Assembly (NCBI RefSeq): GCF_036227605.1
Contig: NZ_CP109487.1
Span: forward strand, 6,447,501 to 6,511,500
Source of the DNA: Streptomyces sp. NBC_01439
GTDB lineage: Bacteria; Actinomycetota; Actinomycetes; Streptomycetales; Streptomycetaceae
Direction of reading: 5' to 3'
Length of the DNA stretch: 64,000 nucleotides
In this document: positions 46,248 through 55,159 of the stretch, piece by piece
Position numbering within the stretch: position 1 is the stretch's first letter
Layout: each line of letters begins with the position of its first letter
Position numbers and translations under genes: made by a program
Notes under the pieces: model-generated
Told to the model about the DNA's origin: nothing
Databases searched by the model: none
The model's input: the letters and a program-made list of their open reading frames with translations, nothing else

Positions 46248-46901
46248 TCAGCAGCCGTTCAGGATGTTGACCAGGGCCGTCTTCTCACCGGAGTCCATGC
46301 TCAGACCGTAGTACTGCTTCACGTTGACCCACATCCGCGCGTACGTACAGCGGTAGGACGTCTGCGAGGGCAGCCACTTGCCGGGGTCGAGGTCGCCCTT
46401 GGCCTGGTTGACGTTGTCGGTGACCGCGATGAGCTGCGGGCGGGTGAGGTCGTTGGCGAACTGCTGGCGCTTGCTGGTGGTCCAGGAATTGGCACCGGAA
46501 CGCCAGGCCTCGGCGAGCGGGACGACATGGTCGATGTCGAGGTCGGCGGCCGCGGTCCAGGTGGCGCCGTCGTACGCCGAGTACCAGCTTCCGCTCACGG
46601 CGGCGCAGGAAGAGTCCTGGACGACGTTGACGCCGTCGCGCTTGAGGACGGTCTCGCGGGTGTTGCAGCTGCCGGAGACGGTGCTCCAGTGCGGGAAGAG
46701 GTCGCGGCTGTAGCCGCTGGTGGACCCCTCGGTCTTGGGCGTGACCGTCGCCAGGTAGGCGCGGGCGGCCGAGGCGCTGATGGGGGCGGGCGGGGCGGCC
46801 TGGGCGGCCGGGGCGTTGAGGAGGGAGGTCAGTGCGGCCAGGGCGGCTGCTGACGCGAGCACGCCAATTCGACGCGCGTAGATGCTGGGTATGAGTGCCA
46901 T
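46248..46901 (-). CDS. Secreted HNH-type nuclease (DUF1524/GmrSD-like)
   Basis: A 217-residue secreted protein: a signal peptide ending APAAQA-A near residue 36, then a domain with the HNH-like DLDIDHVVPLAEAWRSGA (about 125), NDLTRPQLIAVTDNVNQAKG and the terminal CTYARMWVNVKQYYGLS. Four cysteines suggest disulfides. It is a common streptomycete extracellular nuclease type, probably for nutrient scavenging or competition. The ATG at 46901 has GGGAG-type sequence upstream. Confidence 0.9.
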   Translation of the reverse strand: MALIPSIYARRIGVLASAAALAALTSLLNAPAAQAAPPAPISASAARAYLATVTPKTEGSTSGYSRDLFPHWSTVSGSCNTRETVLKRDGVNVVQDSSCAAVSGSWYSAYDGATWTAAADLDIDHVVPLAEAWRSGANSWTTSKRQQFANDLTRPQLIAVTDNVNQAKGDLDPGKWLPSQTSYRCTYARMWVNVKQYYGLSMDSGEKTALVNILNGC

Positions 46902-47251
46902 GAGGGGCTCCCTGGGTGCGGGGGGTGTGGCCGTGTGGCCCCGGCGGGGCGTGGCCATTGTGGCGGCGCCGGGTATCGCGGGGATGGGCACCAGATGACA
47001 GCCTGGCGACATGGGCACGTCACATCAAGTCGCCAACGCGCCTGATTTAAAAGGAGTTTGATATTCCGCAGGGGGGTGGAGGGGGGTTGCGAATCGTTCC
47101 TGCCCGTCCGTCGGACTCGCCCGTCCGACCGCTGCGCGCCGCCTCGCCTGCGCACCGGGCCCCGTATTGGACCGTCCAGTCGGGACCGTCCGGCCGGGAC
47201 CAAAGGCCCATTCCGGTCTGTCGTGGGCTTCGCGTACTCTGTTCGGAGCAG
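46902..47251. other. Non-coding region upstream of the Mn riboswitch
   Basis: A 350-bp divergent gap. An AT-rich stretch at about 47043-47065 (TTTAAAAGGAGTTTGATATT) stands out from the high-GC surroundings and may include promoter elements for the nuclease gene or the riboswitch transcript. Nothing else is recognised. Confidence 0.5.
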
Positions 47252-47431
47252 AAGGGGAGTAGCTCTTCGCCGGACCGTCGACATACTGCTGGGTCACCCC
47301 AGCCGGCGCCCGGAGGCAGGCCGCGAGCAGCGGCAGGCCAGCGAGACCTTCGGCCGCAGTGTCCTGTTCAGCGCAGGCGCGTCTTGTACGCGCACGCGCA
47401 AGCCAGGGTGCCGCCGAGCCGAAGCGACCCC
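47252..47431 (+). ncRNA. yybP-ykoY manganese riboswitch
   Basis: The conserved elements of this aptamer occur in order: GGGGAGTAGC (47255-47264), GTCGACATACT (47277-47287; E. coli mntP has GUCAACAUACU), GCGAGACC (47341-47348) and GAAGCG (47421-47426). The intervening sequences can pair as the expected arms. It lies 64 bp before a TMEM165/GDT1-type Mn/Ca exporter gene, a known target class. Binding of Mn2+ should raise expression of the exporter. The exact 5' and 3' limits are estimates. Confidence 0.85.
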
Positions 47432-47494
47432 TGACACACCCCAGGTCTCTCGGTCCCGATGGCGCCCTGCCCGACCGATCGAGGTTTCACCCCC

Positions 47495-48076
47495 GTGTTC
47501 AGCTTCAGCATCATGGCGATCGCCTTCGGCGTCGTCTTCCTTGCCGAACTCCCCGACAAGACGGCCCTCGCCGGCCTGATGCTCGGCACGCGCTACCGTG
47601 CCTCCTACGTCTTCGCGGGCGTCGCCGCCGCCTTCGCCGTTCACGTCGCACTCGCCATCGCCGCAGGCAGCGTTCTCACGTTGCTCCCGCACCGGCTCGT
47701 CCAGGCCGTCGTCGGCATCCTCTTCCTGGCGGGCGCGGCCATGCTGCTCCTGAAGAAGGACGACGGGGACGAGGAGGTCAAGCCGCCCGCCGACCAGTCC
47801 TTCTGGAAGGTCTCCGGAGCGGGATTCATGTTGATCCTGGTGGCGGAGTTCGGTGACCTGACCCAGATCATGACCGCCAACCTCGCCGCCCGGTACGACA
47901 ACCCCGTCTCGGTCGGCATCGGTGCCGTGATCGCCCTGTGGGCGGTCGCGGGCATCGGCATCTTGGGTGGTCGCACCCTGATGAAGTACGTGCCGCTGCG
48001 ACTGATCACCAAGATCGCGGCTGCCGTGATGGCCGCACTGGCCGCGTTCTCGCTCTACGAGGCGATCGCGGGCTGA
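47495..48076 (+). CDS. TMEM165/GDT1 family cation exporter
   Basis: A 193-residue protein with six membrane helices and the two family signatures: AELPDKTALAGLML (about residue 17) and VAEFGDLTQIMTANL (about 117). Bacterial relatives (MneA type) export Mn2+. The GTG at 47495 has GAGG about 9 nt upstream. A yybP-ykoY riboswitch in the leader supports control by manganese. The upstream start at 47459 is inside the leader and less likely. Confidence 0.93.
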   Translation: MFSFSIMAIAFGVVFLAELPDKTALAGLMLGTRYRASYVFAGVAAAFAVHVALAIAAGSVLTLLPHRLVQAVVGILFLAGAAMLLLKKDDGDEEVKPPADQSFWKVSGAGFMLILVAEFGDLTQIMTANLAARYDNPVSVGIGAVIALWAVAGIGILGGRTLMKYVPLRLITKIAAAVMAALAAFSLYEAIAG

Positions 48077-48144
48077 CGCGTCGCAGGTGCGGGCCGGCGG
48101 TGGCGGATATTTCCTTGCGGGGCGGGAACGTACAGATCACGCTC

Positions 48145-48789
48145 GTGCGTGTGACAGACACCCCCATCCCCACCGGCCCTACCGGCCCTGCCGTCGAGCC
48201 CGCACCCCGATCCGCGTCCGCGCCGGTGTCCGCCGAGGACCGGCAGTTCGGCTGGTCCAACATGTTCGTCCGCCCCGACGAGGACACCCGGACCGACGGC
48301 GGGTTCCAGGGCGAGCGCGCCGTACTCGCCGGCTACCTGCGCGACCAGCGCCTGACGCTTGAGCTCAAGTGCGCGGGCCTCGACGCGGAGGCCCTGGCGC
48401 GGCGCTCGGTCGAACCGTCCAACCTGTCGCTCCTGGGTCTCGTGCGCCACCTCGCGGGCGTCGAGCAGTACTGGTTCCGGCAGGTCATGGCGGGCCAGGA
48501 GATACGTCGGCACTACCGCACGGAGGAGGACCGCACGGGAGACTTCACTGGCGCGGTGGCCGACCCGGAGGTGGTCGCGGACGCGTGGGCGACCTGGCGT
48601 GCCGAAGTGGCCTTCGCGGAACAACTGGTCGCGGAGGCCGCCGACCTGGGCGTCACGGGTGACAGCAGACATGGCGACGAGCCGATGGAGCTCCGCGAGG
48701 TCCTGGTCCACATGATCGAGGAATACGCCCGCCACAACGGCCACGCGGACTTCCTGCGGGAACGCATCGACGGGCGAGTGGGGCAGTAG
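48145..48789 (+). CDS. DinB family protein
   Basis: About 214 residues, matching the actinobacterial DinB/DUF664 four-helix-bundle family (LLGLVRHLAGVEQYWFRQVM near residue 95; HMIEEYARHNGHADFLRERI at the end, with the metal-binding His residues). Members may be thiol-dependent (mycothiol or bacillithiol) enzymes. The start is uncertain: GTG at 48145 or 48151, or ATG at 48262; no clear ribosome-binding site was found. Confidence 0.85.
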   Translation: MRVTDTPIPTGPTGPAVEPAPRSASAPVSAEDRQFGWSNMFVRPDEDTRTDGGFQGERAVLAGYLRDQRLTLELKCAGLDAEALARRSVEPSNLSLLGLVRHLAGVEQYWFRQVMAGQEIRRHYRTEEDRTGDFTGAVADPEVVADAWATWRAEVAFAEQLVAEAADLGVTGDSRHGDEPMELREVLVHMIEEYARHNGHADFLRERIDGRVGQ

Positions 48790-48840
48790 GGCGAGGCGGG
48801 GCGGGCGGGGGCTTCGGGGTGGGCAGGGGCCGGGTGGGCG

Positions 48841-48910
48841 GGGTCGGGAAGTACGGCGGTGGTTCCGGGTGGCCTCCGCCCCCCGGAACCACCGCCGTAC
48901 TTGCCGACCC
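48841..48910. terminator. Very long inverted repeat (29-bp arms)
   Basis: Arms 48841-48869 and 48882-48910 are complementary over 29 bp with one mismatch (arm core GTACGGCGGTGGTTCCGGG) and a 12-nt loop. It lies between the convergent DinB and HAD genes and may be a bidirectional terminator, though the arms are unusually long. Confidence 0.7.
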
Positions 48911-48997
48911 CCGAAGCCCTCGCCCCAGGTTCCGACCCCGCTCGCTCGCCCGCCCGACAGGGCTTCGTAGGCCCGGTGGCGTCCTGTGGTTCGGGTG

Positions 48998-49681
48998 TCA
49001 GGCCGTCGGGTGGAGCGTGATGGTGATCGAGCCGTCCGGGGTGGTCGTGACGTGGAGCGCCGTCAGGTCCGGGACGTGGGCCGTCGGGGCGTGGACGGCT
49101 GCCCGGGGTCCCACGCCGATCACGCGCATGCCTGCCGCCCGGCCCGCGGTGATGCCCGCGCCCGAGTCCTCGAAGACGATGCAGTCGGCCGGATCCACGC
49201 CCAGCGCGGCGGCGCCCATGAGGAAGCCCTCGGGGTCGGGCTTGCTGGCCCGGACGGACTCGGCCGTGACCCGTACCTCGGGCATCGGCAGGGCGGCGGC
49301 GGTCATTCGTGCCGTGGCCAGGGCGGTGTCGGCGGAGGTGACCAGAGCGTGCGGCAGCCCGTCGATCGCGGCCATGAATTCCGGGGCGCCAGCGACCGGG
49401 ACCACTCCGTCGGTGTCGGCCGTTTCGCGGGCCAGCATCACGGCGTTCTCGGCGTGGTTGACCTCCATGGGGCGGTCCGGCAGGAGTACGGCCATGGTGG
49501 CGTAGCCCTGGCGTCCGTGGACCACCTTCATGGCCTCCTGCGGGTCCAGCCCGTGGGAGACCGCCCATTCGTGCCAGCAGCGCTCGACCACCGCGTCGGA
49601 GTTGACGATCGTGCCGTCCATGTCCAGGAGCAGGGCCTTGGCGGTGAGGGCGACGGGTGCGGTGGTGGTGCTGGCCGGCAT
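48998..49681 (-). CDS. HAD-IA family phosphatase
   Basis: A 227-residue HAD subfamily IA hydrolase: motif I LLDMDGTIVNSD (about residue 18), motif II LVTSADTA, Lys in VRASKPDPEGFLMG, motif III/IV VFEDSGAGI. It resembles sugar-phosphate phosphatases of the DOG/YfbT group; the substrate is unknown. ATG at 49681. An inverted repeat with 18-bp arms lies 30-82 bp upstream of the start. Confidence 0.92.
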   Translation of the reverse strand: MPASTTTAPVALTAKALLLDMDGTIVNSDAVVERCWHEWAVSHGLDPQEAMKVVHGRQGYATMAVLLPDRPMEVNHAENAVMLARETADTDGVVPVAGAPEFMAAIDGLPHALVTSADTALATARMTAAALPMPEVRVTAESVRASKPDPEGFLMGAAALGVDPADCIVFEDSGAGITAGRAAGMRVIGVGPRAAVHAPTAHVPDLTALHVTTTPDGSITITLHPTA

Positions 49682-49710
49682 CGGGGGCACTCCAGACGGG
49701 GCGGGAAAGA

Positions 49711-49763
49711 GAACAAGTGGTTCCGTCCACCGGTCAGGGTGAGAGGACGGAACCACTTTGTTC
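49711..49763. repeat. Inverted repeat upstream of the HAD gene
   Basis: 49711-49728 pairs with 49745-49763 over 18 bp, with one extra T in the right arm (arm GAACAAGTGGTTCCGTCC) and a 16-nt loop. It is between the peptidoglycan-binding protein stop and the HAD start, both on the minus strand, so it may be a terminator of the former or a leader structure of the latter. Confidence 0.7.
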
Positions 49764-49815
49764 CTTTACGATACAAAACAAAGGGCGGTCCTCGCCACCA
49801 GCGGACATGTGACGC

Positions 49816-50775
49816 TCATCCCTCCAGAGCCTTGCGGGTGACCGGCCCGTAGAAGCCCCACTCCTGATCGTCGATGCCCCTCTCGTACTGGAACTCCGAC
49901 ACGGCGTCCTCCACCCGCCAGTCGAACCGGCCGTTGATCCGGCCCCGGTACAGGCCCTGCGCCGCCAGCAGCCGCTGGAGCTTCTCCACCTCCGAACCCG
50001 AATCCCCGTGCCGCAGCGTCGGGGCCTGCTTGGGCGGCGGACTGGAGGAGCGGATGGCACTCGGAGACGGGCTGGGGGACGGGGACGCCGATGTGCGGGA
50101 GGCGCTCGGCGACGGGGACGGAGACGGCGACGCCGACTTCGAGGCGCTCGGTGAGGGGGAGGCCGAGGGAGAGGGGCTGCCCTTGCTCGGGGACGGGCTC
50201 GTGGAGGGGGGCGCAGCCGGGGCGGCGCTCGTCACGGGCACCGAGGCCTTCGCGTCCAGCAGCACGGCCTCGTTCTCGGCGGAACTCGGGAGCGCCCACA
50301 CCGCCACGGCCGTCCCGCTGAGGGCGACCGCCGCCGCGGCGCCGATCAGCAGGGCGAGTGGCTTGCGGGAGGTCGGGCCGGTTCGCTTCTCCGGGCCCCC
50401 GCCCCCGCCCCCTCCCCTTTCGTTGCCGTACGTGTGGCCCGCTGCCGGGATCGTCCGGAGCTGGATAGTCTCGTCCGGGTGCGGGGCGGGTGCAGGTCCG
50501 GCAGGCCCCGCGGGCCACGGCCCGTCCTGTGGTGGTACGGGTATCCCGGGTATCCCGTACGCCGGGGTGTCGTCAGGCGCAGGCGCGGGCGCAGGTGCCT
50601 GCGGCTCCGGGGCCACCACCCCTGACACCGGCTGCGGGGACACCGGGGCGTCCGGTTCGACAGGGTCGGGCAACGTTACGTACGGGCGGATGCGCAAGGG
50701 GTTGAAACCCACACCCGATCCGCATCCGCAGCCGGCCCCGGCGGCACCGCATTCCGAACAGTGCTGACGGCTCAC
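49816..50775 (-). CDS. Membrane protein with peptidoglycan-binding domain
   Basis: A 319-residue protein: an N-terminal Cys-rich segment (HCSECGAAGAGCGCG), a Pro-rich cytoplasmic region, one membrane helix (about 152-172), a long Ser/Pro repeat linker (about 195-255), and a C-terminal PG_binding_1 domain (GDSGSEVEKLQRLLAAQGLY...FQYERGI). It probably spans the membrane and anchors to the cell wall. The GTG at 50775 follows GGGAGGGAG closely. The N-terminal cysteines could bind zinc; this is not shown. Confidence 0.87.
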   Translation of the reverse strand: MSRQHCSECGAAGAGCGCGSGVGFNPLRIRPYVTLPDPVEPDAPVSPQPVSGVVAPEPQAPAPAPAPDDTPAYGIPGIPVPPQDGPWPAGPAGPAPAPHPDETIQLRTIPAAGHTYGNERGGGGGGGPEKRTGPTSRKPLALLIGAAAAVALSGTAVAVWALPSSAENEAVLLDAKASVPVTSAAPAAPPSTSPSPSKGSPSPSASPSPSASKSASPSPSPSPSASRTSASPSPSPSPSAIRSSSPPPKQAPTLRHGDSGSEVEKLQRLLAAQGLYRGRINGRFDWRVEDAVSEFQYERGIDDQEWGFYGPVTRKALEG

Positions 50776-50850
50776 TGGACTCCCTCCCTGGTTATTGCCT
50801 GCGATTATGCAGACCCGCAGGGGACCTCCCAACCGTCCGAGAGGCCATAA

Positions 50851-52971
<2,121 letters not shown>

Positions 52972-53023
52972 CGGCGGCCGCGGCGGACGCGGCCGTGCGC
53001 GGTGCGGTCGCCGGGACGCGGGC

Positions 53024-53536
53024 TCAGACCAGGCGCTTCTCGAACCAGTGGTCTGCGTACGGGCCGGAGTTGTAGGCCGGTATTTCCGCATACCCGTGTC
53101 GCGCGTACAACGCCCGGGCCTCCACGAGGTCCGACCGGGTGTCCAGCCGGACCCGTTCGGCGCCGAGCGCACGGCCCTCCGCTTCCAGGACCTTCAGCAG
53201 CGCCGCCCCGCCGCCGGTTCCGCGGGCGCGCCGGTCGACGTACACCCTGGTGAGCTCGGCGGTCCGGGGGTCGATCAGTCGGATCCCGCCGCACGCCAGG
53301 GGCTCGCGGTCCAGTCTGCCGACGACGAACCGTCCCGTCGGTGGGGTCAGCTCGTCGTCCGGGAAGTCCAGCAGCCCTTGATCGATCTCGGTCTCGGTGA
53401 CCTGCCGCTTCCAGTAACGGCCGGCGACCTCGGCGTAGTACGCGCGGCGCAGGGCGGTGGCGTCCCGGGTGGTGAACGGTTCCGGGGTCACGGTCCACGA
53501 CAGGGCGGGTGTGGGGTGTTCGCTGAGAGTGGTCAT
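53024..53536 (-). CDS. GNAT family N-acetyltransferase
   Basis: A 170-residue GNAT enzyme with the acetyl-CoA-binding loop VDRRARGTGGGAALLKVLEA (R/Q-x-x-G-x-G/A) and the following LDTRSDLVEARALYARHGY. The acceptor is unknown. ATG at 53536; the open frame continues to 53614 but overlaps the start region of the divergent gene. Confidence 0.92.
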   Translation of the reverse strand: MTTLSEHPTPALSWTVTPEPFTTRDATALRRAYYAEVAGRYWKRQVTETEIDQGLLDFPDDELTPPTGRFVVGRLDREPLACGGIRLIDPRTAELTRVYVDRRARGTGGGAALLKVLEAEGRALGAERVRLDTRSDLVEARALYARHGYAEIPAYNSGPYADHWFEKRLV

Positions 53537-53643
53537 GGCGTCATTGTGGAGTTCGCGGCGGATCTCCCGCGTGGAATATCCACAAGGCCGGGCCGATGAT
53601 AGGAAAAAGGACATTCCCTGCGTACCCGGAGGGTGGGAACGCC

Positions 53644-54039
53644 ATGTCAGAGCATCCCGACTGTGCCCTGGTCCGCCGTGGCTACGAGGCTTTCGGCAGA
53701 GGCGACATGGAGACGATGAGCACGTTGTTCACGGCCGACGTCATCCACCACGTGCCGGGCAGCAACCCGTTGTCCGGGCACCACAAGGGGCGGGAGAACG
53801 TCCTGGACTTCTACCGCCGCCTCGGCGAGGAGACGAAGGGCACCTTCCAGGTGGATCTGGAATCGGTGCTGGCGGACGGGCGGGGGCACGTGATGAGCTT
53901 CCACACGGCCCGCGCCGACCGCGGTGACCGCGGCATCGAGATCCGCCAGGGGCTCTTCTTCACGATCATCGGGAACAAGATCACCGATGTCGACCAGTGC
54001 ACCGCGGACATCGACGAGGAAGACGTCTTCTGGGGCTGA
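53644..54039 (+). CDS. SnoaL/NTF2-like protein
   Basis: A 131-residue cone-fold protein of the SnoaL/NTF2-like superfamily (LVRRGYEAFGRGDMETMSTL; TADVIHHVPGSNPLSGHHKG; IRQGLFFTIIGNKITDVDQC). Such folds serve as isomerases, hydrolases or dimerisation modules; the activity is unknown. GGAGGG is located 9 nt before the ATG. A perfect hairpin follows at 54080-54111. Confidence 0.88.
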   Translation: MSEHPDCALVRRGYEAFGRGDMETMSTLFTADVIHHVPGSNPLSGHHKGRENVLDFYRRLGEETKGTFQVDLESVLADGRGHVMSFHTARADRGDRGIEIRQGLFFTIIGNKITDVDQCTADIDEEDVFWG

Positions 54040-54079
54040 GGTTCTGGCGCTGGCCCGTCTCTCCGGCTGACCGTCCGCC

Positions 54080-54111
54080 GCGTCGCGGGCCCCGACCCGG
54101 GCCCGCGACGC
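54080..54111. terminator. Bidirectional terminator hairpin
   Basis: A perfect 13-bp stem (54080-54092 with 54099-54111, arm GCGTCGCGGGCCC) with a 6-nt loop, between the convergent SnoaL-like and monooxygenase genes. Confidence 0.8.
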
Positions 54112-54119
54112 GCACCGCA

Positions 54120-54464
54120 TCAGGCCTGCTTCGGCGCCGCCTGCTGCACGACCTCGAACGACCACACCGTCGAGGCGGAAGCCGCGGGCTTCGGCCGCTC
54201 GCCGCCGCCCTGACCGCCGCCCTGACCGCCGCCCTGGTGGGCGGCCTTCATCGGGCCCTCCATCCACGCCTGGAAATCCTGCTCCGAACGCCAACGCGTG
54301 TAGACGAGGTACTGGTCCGTGCCTTCCACCGGGCGCAGCAGCTCGAACCACTCGAACCCGTCCGAGTTCTCCACCAACCCGGCCCGGGAGGCGAAGCGCT
54401 GCTCCAGGATCTCCCGCTGCTCGGCAGGGACCGTCAGTACGTTGATCTTTACGACGCTAGGCAC
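54120..54464 (-). CDS. Antibiotic-biosynthesis-monooxygenase (ABM) domain protein
   Basis: A 114-residue dimeric alpha-beta-barrel protein: VVKINVLTVPAEQREILEQR, then NSDGFEWFELLRPVEGTDQY and RWRSEQDFQAWMEGP. A Gly/Gln insert (GGGQGGGQGGG) sits before the last strand. Related proteins include heme-degrading and quinone-forming monooxygenases. GTG start at 54464 with AGAGG 6 nt upstream. The substrate is unknown. Confidence 0.88.
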   Translation of the reverse strand: MPSVVKINVLTVPAEQREILEQRFASRAGLVENSDGFEWFELLRPVEGTDQYLVYTRWRSEQDFQAWMEGPMKAAHQGGGQGGGQGGGERPKPAASASTVWSFEVVQQAAPKQA

Positions 54465-54602
54465 AGGACACCTCTCATGAAACACCGGCCGGGCCGTGCG
54501 CCCGGCCTCGATGACATGCGTGCAGTTTCCTACACCTGCCCGGCCGGCAGGCGTCGGTGATCCGGCCCGGCTCGTAACGGACCCCGCCGCAGGACCGTAG
54601 AC

Positions 54603-54632
54603 GCAGGGACCGCACCGTGGTGCGGTCCCTGC
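54603..54632 (-). terminator. Terminator of the small antitoxin-like gene
   Basis: A perfect 14-bp stem (54603-54616 with 54619-54632, arm GCAGGGACCGCACC), followed by 12-bp repeats of GTGCCGGCCACC (about 54640-54680) on the upstream side. Confidence 0.75.
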
Positions 54633-54700
54633 GCCGAAGCCGGCCACCGTGCCGGCCACCGTGCCGGCCACCGTGCCGGTCCGGAAGCGCGTCGCGCGTC

Positions 54701-54904
54701 TCAGGTCTGGGGCGGCTTGCCCTCCCCGGACATGGGCGGCTCCTTGCCGATCTGTTCGTTGAGCTTCTGCTGCGCCGTGTCGACCTGGCTCTGGTACTTG
54801 TTCCCGGTCTTCGCGTCGAAGGCGTCTCCGGCCTTCTCGACGCCTTGGCGGGCCTGGTCAGGGTGTCCCTTGATGAGGTCCTTGAGCTTGTCGAGCATGG
54901 ACAT
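54701..54904 (-). CDS. Small antitoxin-like protein (MT0933/Rv0909 type)
   Basis: A 67-residue hydrophilic protein: MLDKLKDLIKGHPDQARQGV, then EKAGDAFDAKTGNKYQSQVD and a Pro/Gly tail. It fits the MT0933-like (Rv0909) antitoxin family. The expected partner, an SRPBCC-type toxin like Rv0910, is not adjacent, so it is an orphan. The ATG at 54904 or 54898 may be used. Confidence 0.8.
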   Translation of the reverse strand: MSMLDKLKDLIKGHPDQARQGVEKAGDAFDAKTGNKYQSQVDTAQQKLNEQIGKEPPMSGEGKPPQT

Positions 54905-55159
54905 GGGCCGTCTTCTCCACGGAATGCCTGTCCACCTCAGCTTCGCCACGAAGTCCGGTGTCCGCACCTGGAGAGCCCGCAGCTCCCCGGTCCGGCCGGT
55001 CGGGGAGAGGGCTTCGCAGGTCGGCAGGCGTGTCGGTCTTCGCGATGCCCACGAGGGCCCTCCAACACATCCCGCGGGGGATATCGTCGTGCGGGTAATG
55101 GAGCGCGGCAGCCAGGCGAAGTCAGGGTTGCGGTCAACAGGGCGGGAGGCCGGCGAGGC

